From assembly GCA_964561005.1 (NCBI GenBank), contig CAZLNO010000063.1, positions 1 to 23,699 of the forward strand: a stretch of DNA of 23,699 nt, read 5' to 3'. Both the position numbers and the translations under genes were made by a program. Position 1 is the stretch's first letter. Each line of letters starts with the position of its first letter. The stretch is from CAZLNO01 sp964561005 (GTDB taxonomy: Bacteria; Pseudomonadota; Alphaproteobacteria; Kiloniellales; Rhodovibrionaceae). Positions 22,919 through 23,699 of this stretch are shown here, piece after piece. The notes below the pieces were generated by a model, which searched no databases, was not told the DNA's origin, and was given only the letters and a program-made list of their open reading frames with translations.

Positions 22919-23560
22919 ATGACGGTGGAGCAGCTTTTCGCCAACAACCGCGACTGGGCGTGGCGCAAAACCGAGCACGACCCGGATTTCTTCGCCCGCC
23001 TGGCCCGCCAGCAGGCGCCGGCCTTCCTCTGGATCGGCTGCTCGGACAGCCGGGTGCCGGCCAACGACATCGTCGGCCTCGACCCCGGCGAACTGTTCGT
23101 GCATCGCAACGTGGCGAATCTGGTCGTGGCCTCCGACCTGAACTGCCTGTCGGTGTTGCAGTTCGCGGTGGACACACTGAAGGTGCGCGACATCATCGTC
23201 TGCGGCCACTACGGCTGCGGCGGCGTGCGGGCGGCGCTGTCCAAGGCGCACCTGGGGCTGGTGGACAACTGGCTGGTGCCGATTCGCCAGACCTATCAGG
23301 CCAACCGGGAGCAGATCGACGCCATCCAGGACCCGGACGCCCGCGTCGACCGGCTGTGCGAGCTGAACGCCGCGCGGCAGGTCCGCAACGTGGCGGCGAC
23401 GACGGTGCTGCAGGACGCCTGGGCGCGCGGCCAGGCGGTGGCGGTCCACGGCTGGATCTATGGCATCTCCAACGGCCTGCTGCGCGACCTGGAATGCACC
23501 ATCACCTCGGCGGACCAGCTCGATCCCGCCTTCCGGGTGGAGGTGGCGGCCCACCCTTGA
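22919..23560 (+). CDS. Beta-class carbonic anhydrase
   Basis: A 213-aa zinc enzyme that interconverts CO2 and bicarbonate in the cytoplasm, supplying bicarbonate for carboxylases such as the acetyl-CoA carboxylase that feeds fatty acid synthesis. The start at 22919 (MTVEQLFANNRDW) follows GGGAGGAGG; longer frames begin with low-complexity Arg/Pro sequence. Zinc ligands and catalytic dyad are present: C41-S-D43-S-R45, H97 and C100 (CGHYGCGGV), and HRNVANLV. Later motifs IYGISNGLL and LNAARQVRNVA fit the family. It is divergent from fabI and could share a control region with it. A GC hairpin (23559-23574) begins at its stop codon. Confidence 0.96.
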   Translation: MTVEQLFANNRDWAWRKTEHDPDFFARLARQQAPAFLWIGCSDSRVPANDIVGLDPGELFVHRNVANLVVASDLNCLSVLQFAVDTLKVRDIIVCGHYGCGGVRAALSKAHLGLVDNWLVPIRQTYQANREQIDAIQDPDARVDRLCELNAARQVRNVAATTVLQDAWARGQAVAVHGWIYGISNGLLRDLECTITSADQLDPAFRVEVAAHP

Positions 23561-23574
23561 CGCCCAAGGGCGTC
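23559..23574 (+). terminator. Hairpin at the end of the carbonic anhydrase gene
   Basis: GACGCC (23559-23564) pairs with GGCGTC (23569-23574) over a CAAG loop; it begins inside the TGA stop. No T-tract. It is directly followed by the CGACTGCGTGTCCGAC box, as at 19163-19188. Confidence 0.5.
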
Positions 23575-23589
23575 GACTGCGTGTCCGAC
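23574..23589. repeat. CGACTGCGTGTCCGAC box, second exact copy
   Basis: Identical to 19173-19188 and similar to 3127-3147. All three are intergenic, all next to REP-like arrays, and each is preceded by a small GC hairpin. Confidence 0.6.
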
Positions 23590-23633
23590 GGGCCCAGGGT
23601 GAGGACGTTTCTCTATTTTCCAGTCAAGTACCG

Positions 23634-23699
23634 CCTCATCCTGAGCCCGTCGAAGCCTCATCCTGAGCCCGTCGAAGCCTCATCCTGAGCCCGTCGAAG
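23634..23699. repeat. REP-like array, three exact 22-bp tandem units, runs off the window
   Basis: The 22-bp unit begins CCTCATCCTGAGC and ends GTCGAAG; three identical copies lie at 23634-23655, 23656-23677 and 23678-23699. Unlike the 16-bp units of the other arrays, each copy keeps the whole left arm and centre but no closing arm inside the window. The array probably continues to the right. Confidence 0.9.

Noticed and set aside
23634..23699. CRISPR array
   Set aside because: The 22-bp units are directly adjacent with no spacers, and the sequence is a REP-type half-palindrome.
1..23699. tRNA, rRNA, transposase or phage genes
   Set aside because: No cloverleaf-like or rRNA signature, transposase motif or integrase motif was recognised on either strand.

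Overview
This 23.7 kb window is very GC-rich chromosomal DNA and looks like an alphaproteobacterium, possibly Rhodospirillales-like. That placement is inferred from the codon bias, the FCD-type GntR regulator, the TRAP operon, the MaoC-Pta fusion followed by acetate kinase, and REP-like palindromes ending in TGTCGAAG. I found no rRNA, tRNA, CRISPR array, transposase or phage gene. Most genes are complete and tightly packed.

Region 1 (about 1-7.3 kb) is a complete ebo cluster in a rearranged layout. eboD, eboE and eboC run leftward with ATGA stop/start overlaps. They are followed by eboA and then, after a REP-like repeat array, by eboB. eboF lies on the opposite strand and converges on eboB. 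It sits 16 bp downstream of a secreted c-type cytochrome resembling cytochrome cL (MxaG/XoxG), the electron acceptor of PQQ methanol dehydrogenases. The ebo cluster is a widely scattered and poorly understood metabolite-export or modification system. It was named from an endosymbiont of eustigmatophyte algae and is implicated in cyanobacteria in moving the scytonemin precursor to the periplasm.

Region 2 (about 7.4-18.7 kb) is a catabolic locus of unknown substrate. On the left, reading leftward, are a two-part FAD/Fe-S D-2-hydroxyacid dehydrogenase and a GntR/FCD regulator that starts inside its stop codon. On the right, reading rightward, are a class V (serine-glyoxylate type) aminotransferase, a three-gene TRAP transporter, a crotonase-fold enzyme lacking one catalytic Glu, a CaiB/BaiF CoA-transferase and an aldo/keto reductase. 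The 310-bp divergent intergenic region holds three consecutive hairpins and a near-perfect GTATAC palindrome over a promoter-like sequence. This is a good candidate operator for the GntR protein. I infer uptake of a small carboxylate, CoA activation and oxidation or transamination of 2-oxo/2-hydroxy acids.

Region 3 (about 18.8-23.7 kb) has a small secreted protein of unknown function with an unusual repeat-rich leader. It also has a leftward fabI - maoC-pta fusion - ackA operon (lipid synthesis with acetyl-phosphate/acetate metabolism) and a divergent beta-carbonic anhydrase. REP-like arrays lie at about 15-41, 2992-3110, 19191-19303 and 23634-23699. Three of them are accompanied by a second short shared box.
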